Assembly: GCF_022919715.1 (NCBI RefSeq)
Contig: NZ_CP095042.1
Coordinates: forward strand, 1,736,001-1,800,000
Origin: Agromyces sp. H17E-10
GTDB taxonomy: Bacteria; Actinomycetota; Actinomycetes; Actinomycetales; Microbacteriaceae
Reading direction: 5' to 3'
DNA: 64,000 nucleotides
Part shown: in pieces, positions 43,528 through 51,663 of the stretch
Position numbering within the stretch: position 1 is the first letter of the stretch
Layout of the letters: the number at the start of each line of letters is the position of its first letter
Position numbers and translations under genes: made by a program
Notes under the pieces: generated by a model
What the model was told of the DNA's origin: nothing
Database searches by the model: none
What the model saw: the letters and a program-made list of their open reading frames with translations, nothing else

Positions 43528-44427
43528 ATGGTCGACGGCATCCCCATCGAGATCTCGGGTCTCACCAAACGATTCGGCGCGGTCACCGCGGTCGACGATC
43601 TCGGGTTCACAGTGCAGCCGGGCCGGGTCACGGGCTTCCTCGGACCGAACGGCGCCGGCAAGACGACGACCCTGCGCGTGCTGCTCGGGCTCGAACGGCC
43701 CGACGCCGGCACCGCGACCTTCGGCGGCACCCCCTACGCGGCGCTGTCGCGACCCCTCGAGACGGTCGGGGCCTCGCTCGATGCGAGCTTCCATCCCGGC
43801 CGGTCGGCGCGCAACCACCTGCGCGTATACGCGACCGCGGCGGGCATCGACCAGGCCCGGGTTCCGGCCGTGCTCGCGCAGGTCGGCATCGAGGAGTTCG
43901 CCGACCGCCGCGTCGGCGGCTACTCGCTCGGCATGCGGCAGCGGCTCGCACTCGCCTACACGCTGCTCGGCGACCCGGCCGTGTTCGTGCTCGACGAGCC
44001 GATCAACGGTCTCGACCCCGAGGGCATCAAGTGGATCCGCGGGTTCCTGCAGGCGCTCGCCCGCGAGGGTCGCACGGTGCTCGTGTCGTCGCACCTGTTG
44101 AGCGAGGTGCAGCAGTCGGTCGACGACGTGGTCATCATCTCGCGGGGGCGACTCGTCAAGCGCGGCACCCTCGCGAGCCTCGAGCTCGACTCGGCGCCGC
44201 GCACGATCGTCGACTCCCCCGACCGGGCCGCGCTCGCGGCGGCGCTCGACGCCGCGGGGCTCGAGCACACCGAGGGCCGCAGCGGATTCATCGTCGCCGA
44301 GCCCGACCCCGCCCGCGTGGGTCATGCCGCCTTCGTCGGCGGCGTCGAGCTGAGCGCGCTGCATCGACTCAAATCCGGACTCGAGGACTCGTTCCTCTCG
44401 CTCGTGGGCGGAGGTGAGGAGCAGTGA
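43528..44427 (+). CDS. ABC transporter ATPase (ABC-2 exporter)
   Basis: 299 residues. Walker A FLGPNGAGKTT, Walker B VFVLDEPINGLD and switch His SSHLLSEVQ are intact. The signature reads YSLGMRQRLALA rather than SGGQ, as in BcrA/bacitracin-type and related exporters. AGGAGGGCGC precedes ATG 43528. It overlaps the permease gene by four bases (GTGA). Confidence 0.9.
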   Translation: MVDGIPIEISGLTKRFGAVTAVDDLGFTVQPGRVTGFLGPNGAGKTTTLRVLLGLERPDAGTATFGGTPYAALSRPLETVGASLDASFHPGRSARNHLRVYATAAGIDQARVPAVLAQVGIEEFADRRVGGYSLGMRQRLALAYTLLGDPAVFVLDEPINGLDPEGIKWIRGFLQALAREGRTVLVSSHLLSEVQQSVDDVVIISRGRLVKRGTLASLELDSAPRTIVDSPDRAALAAALDAAGLEHTEGRSGFIVAEPDPARVGHAAFVGGVELSALHRLKSGLEDSFLSLVGGGEEQ

Positions 44428-45272
44428 ACGCCGGGAACGCCCTCGCGGCCGAGTTCCGCAAGGTCTTCACCACGCGCATGTGGTGGCTGCTCGCGATCAT
44501 CCTCGTCGCCTACGTCGCGATCATGGCCGGCGGCCTCGGGGCCTTCCTCGGCTGGGCGACCGCCAACCCCGACGCCGCTGCGGCCGCGAGCGGCGGGGGT
44601 GGCGGCGGAGCCGTCGTACCGCCGGGCACCGCGCTCGCCCCGCTCATCTACAGCTTCGCCTCGTCGATCGGCTACGTGTTCCCAGTTCTGCTCGGTGCGC
44701 TCGCGGTCACGAGCGAGTACCGGCACAAGACGCTCACGCCGACCTTCCTCGCCGCGCCGTACCGGCAGGTCGTGCTGTGGTCGAAGTTCGTCTCGCAGCT
44801 CGTCGTCGGCGCCGGCCTCGGCGTGCTCGCCTTCGCCGCCTCGGTCGGTGCGGGCGCCGCCGCGCTCGCGGCGTTCGGCCTCGACACCGGGCTCGACTCG
44901 TCCGACACGTGGGCCCTCATCGGTCGCGGCGTGCTCGCGCTCGCGCTCTGGGGCGCGATCGGCGTCGGGCTCGGCGTGCTCGTCGTCAACCAGGTCGCGG
45001 CGATCGTCATCGTGATCGTGTTCGCCCAGTTCATCGAGCCCATCCTGCGGCTCGTCGCCTCGCTCAGCGACGTGACGGCGAAGATCGGGCAGTTCCTGCC
45101 GGGTGCCGCGAGCGACGCGCTCGTCGGAGCGTCGTTCTACACGATGGCCACGCCCACAGGCGCGGCCGTGCAGTCGCTCGAGTGGTGGCAGGGCGGTCTC
45201 GTGCTGCTCGGCATCGCGGTCGTCGCGACGGTCATCGGCGGCGCGACGACGTGGCGGAGGGACGTGTCGTAG
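44424..45272 (+). CDS. ABC-2 type permease
   Basis: 282 residues with about six helices. The N-terminal LAAEFRKVFTTRMWWLLAIIL is typical of BcrB-like permeases, and VTSEYRHKTLTPTFLAAPYR is the cytoplasmic loop motif. GTG 44424 overlaps the ATPase stop. A Gly/Ala-rich extracellular loop (residues about 45-65) lies after helix 1. Exports an unknown substrate with the upstream ATPase. Confidence 0.87.
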   Translation: MNAGNALAAEFRKVFTTRMWWLLAIILVAYVAIMAGGLGAFLGWATANPDAAAAASGGGGGGAVVPPGTALAPLIYSFASSIGYVFPVLLGALAVTSEYRHKTLTPTFLAAPYRQVVLWSKFVSQLVVGAGLGVLAFAASVGAGAAALAAFGLDTGLDSSDTWALIGRGVLALALWGAIGVGLGVLVVNQVAAIVIVIVFAQFIEPILRLVASLSDVTAKIGQFLPGAASDALVGASFYTMATPTGAAVQSLEWWQGGLVLLGIAVVATVIGGATTWRRDVS

Positions 45273-46436
45273 GTGCATCCCGCCGAGCTGCGGTCGCGCC
45301 GCCTGTTCGCACAGGGCCTCCGCGGCCCGGTCGGTGATGACGGGGATGCCTCGGGGCCGGCGCCGCGCACGACCGCCGAGGTCGTGCGCCGTGCGCTCGC
45401 CGTGCAGGCGCAGGAGTACCTGCCCTCCCAGTGGGGACTCGCGCAGCGCATCGACCCGGTCGCGCGGCCCGGTGCCGCCGAGGTCGCCGCCGCCGTCGAT
45501 CACGGCGAGATCCTGCGCACGCACGTGCTGCGCCCCACCTGGCACTTCGTCACGCCTGACGACGCCCGGTGGCTGCTCGAGCTCTCGGCACCGCGGATCC
45601 GCCGGCAGATGGCGAGCGACATCCGCAAGGCCGGCTGGGACGGCGACGCCGGAGCACGGGGCGTCGAGGTGATCGCGCGCGAGCTCGACGGCGGCCATCG
45701 CACCCGGAGCGATCTCGCCGCCGCGTTCGACCGCGCCGGGTTGCCGACGACGGGGCTGGGGTTCGTGCTGTTCGTCGCCGAGGTCGAGCGCGTGGCGATC
45801 TCGGGGGCGAGCGCCGGCAAGCAGCGCACCTATGCGGCCTTCGACGAGCGGGTGCCTGCCTCGCCGCCCCGGGCGCGTGAGGAGGCCCTCGCCGAGCTCG
45901 TCGAGCGGGCACTCACGACCCGCGGGCCCGCGACCGTGCGCGACCTCGCGACCTGGTCGGGATCGACGCTCGGCGACGTGCGCGCGGCGCTGGCCGCGGC
46001 ATCCGATCGCACCGTCGGGCGCATCGCCCTGCTCGCCGACGACGAGGAGCTCTGGCACGACGGCGTGGTGTCCGCGGCATGGACGGCCAGGCCACCCGAC
46101 CGCGCCGCGCGCGACGACGACCCCGCCCTCGTCGACCTGCTGCAGGGCTACGACGAGTACGTGATGGGCCACGCGATGCCGCGCGCCTACCTGCAGCCGC
46201 CGGGCATCGAGCAGCCGATCATCCCCGAGTACCCGCTGCACGCGATGCTCGCGGGCGGCACGATGATCGGACGCTGGGCGCCGGTCGTGCGGGGCGGCCG
46301 TGCCACGCTGCGCGTCCTGCCGTGGCGCGAGCTCACTCCCGACGAAGAGCGCTCCCTCGAGGGGCGACTGGCCGAGGTGGCCGCGTTCCTCGGCGTGCCC
46401 GCGGACGTCGAGCGCGAGTCGGTCGCCGCCGTCTGA
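45273..46436 (+). CDS. Winged-helix DNA-binding protein, HTH_42/AlkZ-like
   Basis: 387 residues of the PF06224 family (LAVQAQEYLPSQWGLAQR; HVLRPTWHFVTPDDARWLLEL; LLQGYDEYVMGH). Some members (AlkZ, AlkX, YcaQ) are DNA glycosylases that unhook crosslinks. The AlkZ-type catalytic QxQ appears to be present as QAQE, so a repair role is possible. GTG 45273 follows the permease stop with no gap, so it is in the exporter operon. Pairing repair with export is often seen for self-protection against DNA-damaging compounds; here that is inference. Confidence 0.78.
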   Translation: MHPAELRSRRLFAQGLRGPVGDDGDASGPAPRTTAEVVRRALAVQAQEYLPSQWGLAQRIDPVARPGAAEVAAAVDHGEILRTHVLRPTWHFVTPDDARWLLELSAPRIRRQMASDIRKAGWDGDAGARGVEVIARELDGGHRTRSDLAAAFDRAGLPTTGLGFVLFVAEVERVAISGASAGKQRTYAAFDERVPASPPRAREEALAELVERALTTRGPATVRDLATWSGSTLGDVRAALAAASDRTVGRIALLADDEELWHDGVVSAAWTARPPDRAARDDDPALVDLLQGYDEYVMGHAMPRAYLQPPGIEQPIIPEYPLHAMLAGGTMIGRWAPVVRGGRATLRVLPWRELTPDEERSLEGRLAEVAAFLGVPADVERESVAAV

Positions 46437-46488
46437 CGGCAGCTCCCCCTGTACCTCGAGTTCCGGCTCGAGAATTTCTCCACAAATA

Positions 46489-46528
46489 TCGAACATATCT
46501 TCGAATTTCGGTGGATTTCGCGTAGAAT
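46489..46528 (+). promoter_or_regulatory. LexA-like (SOS) box and leaderless promoter of the HNH gene
   Basis: TCGAACATATCTTCGA at 46489-46504 matches the actinobacterial LexA consensus TCGAAC-N4-GTTCGA with one mismatch. The -10 box TAGAAT at 46523-46528 ends six bases before ATG 46535. The LexA-like site covers the expected -35 position, where a repressor would block transcription. The surrounding 60 bp are unusually AT-rich. Confidence 0.6.
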
Positions 46529-46534
46529 CGAGAC

Positions 46535-48037
46535 ATGCCCGAACCTGCTGGAATACCCGCCCTGACCGGGGTTTCAGCTGCCGCACTCGGGCTCGCCGAC
46601 GCGTGGGCGGGCGCATTCCTGGCAGGCACGCCGGCGTCGAGCGACGCCGCTTCCGACGTGCGACTGATGAGCGCCGACGGGCTGGTCCGCGTGACCGAGG
46701 CATTGGGCGAGCTGTTCCGTCAGGTGCAGGCGTTGCAGGCGCCGGTCGCGGCCGAACTCGCGGCCCGGTCGAGGCCGGGCACCGACGAGGTCGCCCGCAA
46801 GCACGGCTTCTCGTCCGCCGAGCGGTTGATCGCGTCTGCGACCGGCAGCCGCTACCGAGAAGCCGTGAAGCTCGTCGCGGTCGGGCAGGCCACCGCGCCC
46901 CGCGCCGCGTTCACCGGTGAGGTGCTCCCGCCGCGGCATCCGCATCTCGCTCGAGCGATCGCAGCGGGCGAGGTGTGCGTCGACGCCGCCGACGTGATCC
47001 GCCGGTTTCTCGAGCGCGTCGCCCCCCGGGCCGATCGAGGCGAACTCGGCGAGGCCGAACGGTTCCTCGTCGAGCGTGCCCCCGTCGTCGGTGCCGACGG
47101 GCTGCTTCGGTTGGTGAAGAGCCTCGAAGCCCGGCTCGACCCCGACGGCGTGAAACCGCGCGAAGACGAGCTCCGGGCCGCTCGCGAGTTCCGCATCTGG
47201 GAGGACGAGCACGGCATGATCCGGTTCACCGGCGCCGCCGACCCCGTCAACGGAGCTCCGATCAAGCTCGCGATCGAGACCCTGGTGGGGGCCGAGCTCC
47301 ACCGGGCACGCGACGCGAAACGCCGTTCGCCGGGCACGACGACCCACCCCGCCGGCGGTGCGGCCGGCCCCGCCGGCATCGAGAACGGTGCGGCGATCGA
47401 CGACGTGTTCGATGAGCAGCGCACGATCGTGCAGATGAACCTCGACGCGCTGGCCGACATCGCCCGCCACTCGCTGGGCGCGAAAGACGGGCCGGTGCCG
47501 CTCCGGCAGGCGACGGTCGTCGTCAGGACCGACGCCGAGGCGCTCGGGGCGGGGCGCGGGCACGGCATGATCGACGGCATCGACCAGCCCGTGTCGATCT
47601 CCTCCATCCGGCAGATCGCGATGTCCGCCGGCATCTCACTCCTCTACGTCGGTGACGGGTGCGAGAAGGTCACGTTCAGCAGGTCACGCAGGTTGTTCAC
47701 CCAGGCACAGAAGCTCGTGCTCACCGAGCGCGACGGCGGTTGCGCTTGGCCTGGTTGCGCGCGGCCGCCGTCCCACACGCAGGCGCACCACATCAGGTGG
47801 TGGAGGCGCCACAAGGGCGGCACCGACCTCGACAACGGCATCATGCTCTGCAGTCATCACCACCACCGCATCCACGACGATGGCTGGATCATCCTCATCG
47901 AGCGCGGCTTCACGTGGTTCGTGCCGCCCGCGCATCTCGATCCGGCACGGCGGCCGCGCGCCGGCAACCGAAGACTGCCGGCGGTCCTGCCGCCGCCGCC
48001 CGACATCACCGCACTGCCGGCCCGCTCCGCGGCTTGA
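46535..48037 (+). CDS. DUF222 and HNH endonuclease domain protein (13E12-like)
   Basis: 500 residues. A DUF222 helical region spans about 40-330 and an HNH nuclease domain about 400-460, with CAWPGCARPPSHTQAHHIRWW and LCSHHHHRIHDDGW carrying the zinc Cys/His and catalytic His-Asn-His pattern. The family is multi-copy in actinobacteria; mycobacterial 13E12 relatives are LexA-controlled. The gene is intact and leaderless. Function is unproven. Confidence 0.88.
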   Translation: MPEPAGIPALTGVSAAALGLADAWAGAFLAGTPASSDAASDVRLMSADGLVRVTEALGELFRQVQALQAPVAAELAARSRPGTDEVARKHGFSSAERLIASATGSRYREAVKLVAVGQATAPRAAFTGEVLPPRHPHLARAIAAGEVCVDAADVIRRFLERVAPRADRGELGEAERFLVERAPVVGADGLLRLVKSLEARLDPDGVKPREDELRAAREFRIWEDEHGMIRFTGAADPVNGAPIKLAIETLVGAELHRARDAKRRSPGTTTHPAGGAAGPAGIENGAAIDDVFDEQRTIVQMNLDALADIARHSLGAKDGPVPLRQATVVVRTDAEALGAGRGHGMIDGIDQPVSISSIRQIAMSAGISLLYVGDGCEKVTFSRSRRLFTQAQKLVLTERDGGCAWPGCARPPSHTQAHHIRWWRRHKGGTDLDNGIMLCSHHHHRIHDDGWIILIERGFTWFVPPAHLDPARRPRAGNRRLPAVLPPPPDITALPARSAA

Positions 48038-48102
48038 ACGCCCCTGCCGGTGCACGAGCGCGGCGCCCGCCCCGAGGCATCCCGACCGCGTACGATCACC
48101 GC

Positions 48103-48486
48103 ATGGCCGCAGTGATCGGAACCGTCGTCGTCGCCCTCGCCGCGCTGCTGCACGGCTACATCTTCCTCATGGAGAGCGTCTGGTGGACGCGGCCGTCGGT
48201 CTGGAAGCGCTTCGGCGTCGCCGGGCAGGAGCAAGCCGACACGACCCGCCCGATGGCGTACAACCAGGGGTTCTACAACCTGTTCCTCGGCATCGGCGCG
48301 GCGCTCGGGCTCGTTCTCTACTGGGCCGGCGCGATGCCCGTCGGCAAGACGCTCGTGCTGTTCACGACGGCGTGCATGTTCCTCGCCGCCGCGGTGCTCA
48401 CGACGACCGGGCGCGGCTACCTGAAGCCCGCGATCATCCAGGGAACGCTGCCGCTCATCGGGTTCGTGCTGTTCGCGTTCGCGTGA
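48103..48486 (+). CDS. DUF1304 family membrane protein
   Basis: 127 residues with four helices (IGTVVVALAALLHGYIFLMES; FYNLFLGIGAALGLVLYW; LVLFTTACMFLAAAVLTTTG; GTLPLIGFVLFAFA). The motif ESVWWTRPSVWKRFG and YNQGFYNLFL mark DUF1304. Function unknown. TACGAT at 48091 lies six bases before ATG. Confidence 0.85.
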   Translation: MAAVIGTVVVALAALLHGYIFLMESVWWTRPSVWKRFGVAGQEQADTTRPMAYNQGFYNLFLGIGAALGLVLYWAGAMPVGKTLVLFTTACMFLAAAVLTTTGRGYLKPAIIQGTLPLIGFVLFAFA

Positions 48487-48590
48487 GCGGCTGAGCGGAT
48501 CGGCGGGTGACCGGAGCGGCCGGTTGGCCGGAGCGGCCGGTGGGCCGATGGGCCGACGGGGCGGCGACCCGCTGGACCGGTCGGCCGGCC
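48487..48590. repeat. GC-rich direct and inverted repeats downstream of DUF1304
   Basis: CCGGAGCGGCCGGT is directly repeated at 48511-48524 and 48528-48541, and the segment is full of GGCC/CCGG palindromes. It separates the convergent DUF1304 gene and the envelope cluster and may terminate both. Confidence 0.45.
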
Positions 48591-49256
48591 TCAGCCCAGC
48601 AGTTCGCCGAGCACCACGACGGCGACGGCGGTGAGCCCGGCGACCGCGACGACGCAGGCGGCCGCGAAGGCCGCGATCGAGGCGGCGGCACTGCGGCGAC
48701 TGCGGCGTGCGACCGAGGGCAGCGCGTCGGCGGAGGCTCGCGTGGGGGCCGGGCCGTCGGCGAACCGAGGTGGGGCAGCCGGTGCGGATGCCTCGAGCTC
48801 GCGGACCTCGTAGCGGGCGAGCGGTCCGGGGCCGGCGGCGGGCTCCGCCGTGCGCAGCACCTCGTCGGAGACAGGAGCGGGCGCCGGACGCCGCCGGTCG
48901 CGGCGCCGCGGGGCGTTCATCACGGCGCCGCCGTGCGTGAACCGGCGATCGGCCTGCTCGCCGCGCTCGACGACCCGGGTGGCGTCGTCGTCCGCCGCCG
49001 GGCGCGCGACGACGACCGTCGCATCGTCGGCATCCGGGTCGGCGAGGTCGACGACACCGGACCGCGGTGCCGCCTGAGACTGCCCGCGCTCGACGACGAT
49101 CGTCGCGTCGGGGTCGGCGACGGCGGAGCTCACGATCGTGGCGTCGTCGTCGCGTCGCACCACGACGGTCGCATCGACGTTCGGATCGAGCTCGGCGCCT
49201 GCACCCGGCCCCTCGCCCATGACCGGCTCGTCGCTCATCACCGGCCCGTCGCTCAT
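48591..49256 (-). CDS. Small membrane protein with repeated Asp-Ala-Thr motifs
   Basis: 221 residues. The N-terminal 100 residues are acidic and contain five copies of a D-A-T-(I/V/R)-V pattern (VDATVVV, DDATIVS, DATIVV, DDATVVV, DDATRVV). A basic Arg-rich stretch follows (NAPRRRDRRR), then a linker and one C-terminal helix (AASIAAFAAACVVAVAGLTAVAVVVLGELL). I recognise no family. ATG overlaps the PP2C stop. The repeated Thr motifs look like possible phospho-acceptor or FHA-ligand sites. Confidence 0.65.
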   Translation of the reverse strand: MSDGPVMSDEPVMGEGPGAGAELDPNVDATVVVRRDDDATIVSSAVADPDATIVVERGQSQAAPRSGVVDLADPDADDATVVVARPAADDDATRVVERGEQADRRFTHGGAVMNAPRRRDRRRPAPAPVSDEVLRTAEPAAGPGPLARYEVRELEASAPAAPPRFADGPAPTRASADALPSVARRSRRSAAASIAAFAAACVVAVAGLTAVAVVVLGELLG

Positions 49257-50092
49257 GACCGGCCTCGCACGGGGATGGTGGTCTCGTCGTCGACCTCTGG
49301 CGCGTTCGTCGGCGTCGGTCGCGGCAGGCCGGTGGTGGCATCGCCCTGGTCGTCGAGTCCGCCCGACACGACATCGACCACGACGACCGTGATGTTGTCG
49401 CGGCCGCCGGCCTGGCGGGCACGCTGCACGAGCGCTGCGGCCGCCGACTCGGGGCGCCCGCTCATGGTGAGCGTCGCCCGGATGCCCTCGTCACTGACCT
49501 CCGAGGTGAGCCCGTCGCTGCAGATGAGCAGCCGCTCGCCGTTGATCACGGGCAGCAGCCAGCTGTCGGCCGTCGAGTCGGGGGCGCCGATCGCCCGCGT
49601 GATCACGTTGCGGCGTTCGAACGTCGCCAGGTCCTCGGGGGCGAGGGCACCGTTGTCGACGAGCTCCTGGCCGAGCGAGTGGTCGACCGTGAGCTGTTCG
49701 AGCACCGTGCCGTGATGACGGTAGACGCGCGAGTCGCCGACGTTGAACACGAGCCACGCGGGCTCGCCCTCGTCGTCGACGAGCGCGATGCCGGCGACGG
49801 TCGACCCCGCGCCGCGATCGGTCGTCGCCGCGACGGCGGCCACCGCGTCGCTCGCGGTCGCGAGCGCGGTGCGCACGTCGGCGAGGGTCGCGACCGTTCG
49901 CCCCGCGACGTGCTCGCGGAACGCGGCAACCACGGCGGCGCTCGCCCGGTCGCCGGCCTCGTAGCCGCCCATGCCGTCGGCGACGACGAACACGGGCCGC
50001 TCGGCGAGCGCCGCGTCCTCGTTGGCGCGCCGGACGAGGCCGACGTCGGTCGCGGCGGCGGCGGAGAGGTTCACGGCGGTGGCGTCGGTCAT
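49253..50092 (-). CDS. PP2C-type Ser/Thr protein phosphatase
   Basis: 279 residues. PP2C motifs: DVGLVRRANEDAAL, VFVVADGMGGYEAGDRAS (metal Asp), VFNVGDSRVYRH, LLICSDGLTSEVSDEGI and GGRDNITVVVV. All metal ligands are present, so it should be active. A C-terminal tail ends DDETTIPVRGRS, another acidic-Thr motif. It is the natural counterpart of the kinase at the other end of the cluster. ATG overlaps the FHA gene stop by four bases. Confidence 0.92.
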   Translation of the reverse strand: MTDATAVNLSAAAATDVGLVRRANEDAALAERPVFVVADGMGGYEAGDRASAAVVAAFREHVAGRTVATLADVRTALATASDAVAAVAATTDRGAGSTVAGIALVDDEGEPAWLVFNVGDSRVYRHHGTVLEQLTVDHSLGQELVDNGALAPEDLATFERRNVITRAIGAPDSTADSWLLPVINGERLLICSDGLTSEVSDEGIRATLTMSGRPESAAAALVQRARQAGGRDNITVVVVDVVSGGLDDQGDATTGLPRPTPTNAPEVDDETTIPVRGRS

Positions 50093-51663
50093 CGGCCGCC
50101 CGGGGTCTCGCCGGTGCGCTCGAGGCGGACGCCGAGCGTTCCGAGCACGAAGCGGTCGCGCACGGGGGTCGGCACCCCCGCGTCGACGAGCTGGTCGACG
50201 CCCGACGCGTCGGGCACCATCACGCCGTTCGTCGAGTCGAGGTCGGTGAGTGTCCACTGGTCGCCCTCGAGGCGCAGCACGGCGTGCGTCTTCGACAGGG
50301 TGCGGCTCGGGTCGGGCACGACGAGACGCTGCTCGCCCGTCAGCGCCGCACGCGGGTTGCGACCGAGCACCACGACCACGGCATCGACCGCGAGCACGGT
50401 GCCGTCGTCGAGCACGAGGCGCCAGGGCACGACCGGGCGGCGGCTGACCACGACGGTTCGGTCGAGCGGGTCGTCGTCGCCGTCGCCCGTCACGATCGTC
50501 TCCGCGTCGGCCGGGTCGTAGCCGCCGGCCGGCACCGCGGCGGCCGCGACCGTCGCCGGGCCCGCGAATCCGGGCGGGGGCACGACTGGCAGCCCTGCGA
50601 CCGGCACCCCGGCCGGCGCGGCGGCGGCGGGCGGCACGGGTGCTGCGACGGCGGCCGCAGCCGCTGCAGCGAGCGGTGCGGCAGGTGCTGCAGCCGCAGC
50701 GGGCGCGGCGGGCGGCGCCGCGGCGGGCAGCGCCGGGGCGGCAGCGGGCGGCGGCGTCACGGGCACGGGCGGCAGCGGCTCGATCCGGCCCGGGATGCGG
50801 GCGGGCTGTTCGACGGGCGCCGCGGACGGGGCATCGCCGGGAGGCGCGAAGAGCGACGCGAGCGCCGAGGCCCCGCCGGTCGTGCTGATGCCCGAGTCCG
50901 ACGACGCGGGCACCGGCGCCGGCGCGTTCGCCGGCGCCGCACCCGACGATTCGTTGCCGGGGGCGGACCACGCCTGCGCGGCGGCGGGCGCCCAGTCGGG
51001 GTGCGTCGTGGCCGGGGCTGCGACCGGGGCCGGTTCGGCGACCGCACCCGGCCCTGCGGCTGCGGGTGCCGGCGCCACGATCGGCGCGGGGGCGCCCTGC
51101 TGCTGGGCGAGGAACCAGTTGTCGGCTGGTGCCCCTGCGGCCGGCGCTCCGCCGAGCGCGACGGGTGCGCCGGCCGGCGCACCGGTGATCGGCGAGCCCG
51201 GGGCCGCGCCGGCGAGCGGGCCGGTCGGCGCGACGGGCGGGATGTCGCCGGTCGGCGTCCCGCGCACGGGCATGCGGCCCTGCTCGGGGTCGGGCGACGG
51301 CCCGAACGCCAGCACGGTCGCCCACACCGGGGGCAGCAGCACGCCGAGCACGGTCGTGCCGATGCCGCGCCAGCTCTGCTGGCTGATGCGGTGCAGGGCG
51401 AAGATCTTGAACACGATGCCGACGAGCTGCGCGAGCGGCACGAAGAGCAGCAGTGCGAGCCACGGCTGCTGGCCGCCGATCTTGAACAGCTGCATCTCGT
51501 TGTACACGGGCACCCACGCCGACCAGGCTGGCTGGCCGAAGCGCTTGAGCACCTTCGCGAACATCGCCGCGTACCAGACGTACACGCCGATGCCGACGAG
51601 GAACGAGATGCCCATCATCATGAGCGAGAGCGCGGCGAGTTGCTGCGTGTCGGCGGTGGTCAT
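50089..51663 (-). CDS. DUF5684 membrane domain - low-complexity linker - FHA domain protein
   Basis: 524 residues. Residues 1-125 form a DUF5684-like membrane domain with three to four helices (VYVWYAAMFAKVLKRFGQPAWSAWVPVYNEMQLFKIGG). A linker of about 270 residues of Pro/Ala/Gly follows. The C-terminal FHA domain (about 420-515) has AVVVVLGRNP, SRTLSKTHAVLR and LTDLDSTNGVMV, keeping the Arg, Ser and Asn that bind phosphothreonine. Motifs DAETIV and DRTVVV lie just before it. Likely reads phosphorylation set by the cluster kinase. Confidence 0.85.
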   Translation of the reverse strand: MTTADTQQLAALSLMMMGISFLVGIGVYVWYAAMFAKVLKRFGQPAWSAWVPVYNEMQLFKIGGQQPWLALLLFVPLAQLVGIVFKIFALHRISQQSWRGIGTTVLGVLLPPVWATVLAFGPSPDPEQGRMPVRGTPTGDIPPVAPTGPLAGAAPGSPITGAPAGAPVALGGAPAAGAPADNWFLAQQQGAPAPIVAPAPAAAGPGAVAEPAPVAAPATTHPDWAPAAAQAWSAPGNESSGAAPANAPAPVPASSDSGISTTGGASALASLFAPPGDAPSAAPVEQPARIPGRIEPLPPVPVTPPPAAAPALPAAAPPAAPAAAAAPAAPLAAAAAAAVAAPVPPAAAAPAGVPVAGLPVVPPPGFAGPATVAAAAVPAGGYDPADAETIVTGDGDDDPLDRTVVVSRRPVVPWRLVLDDGTVLAVDAVVVVLGRNPRAALTGEQRLVVPDPSRTLSKTHAVLRLEGDQWTLTDLDSTNGVMVPDASGVDQLVDAGVPTPVRDRFVLGTLGVRLERTGETPGGR

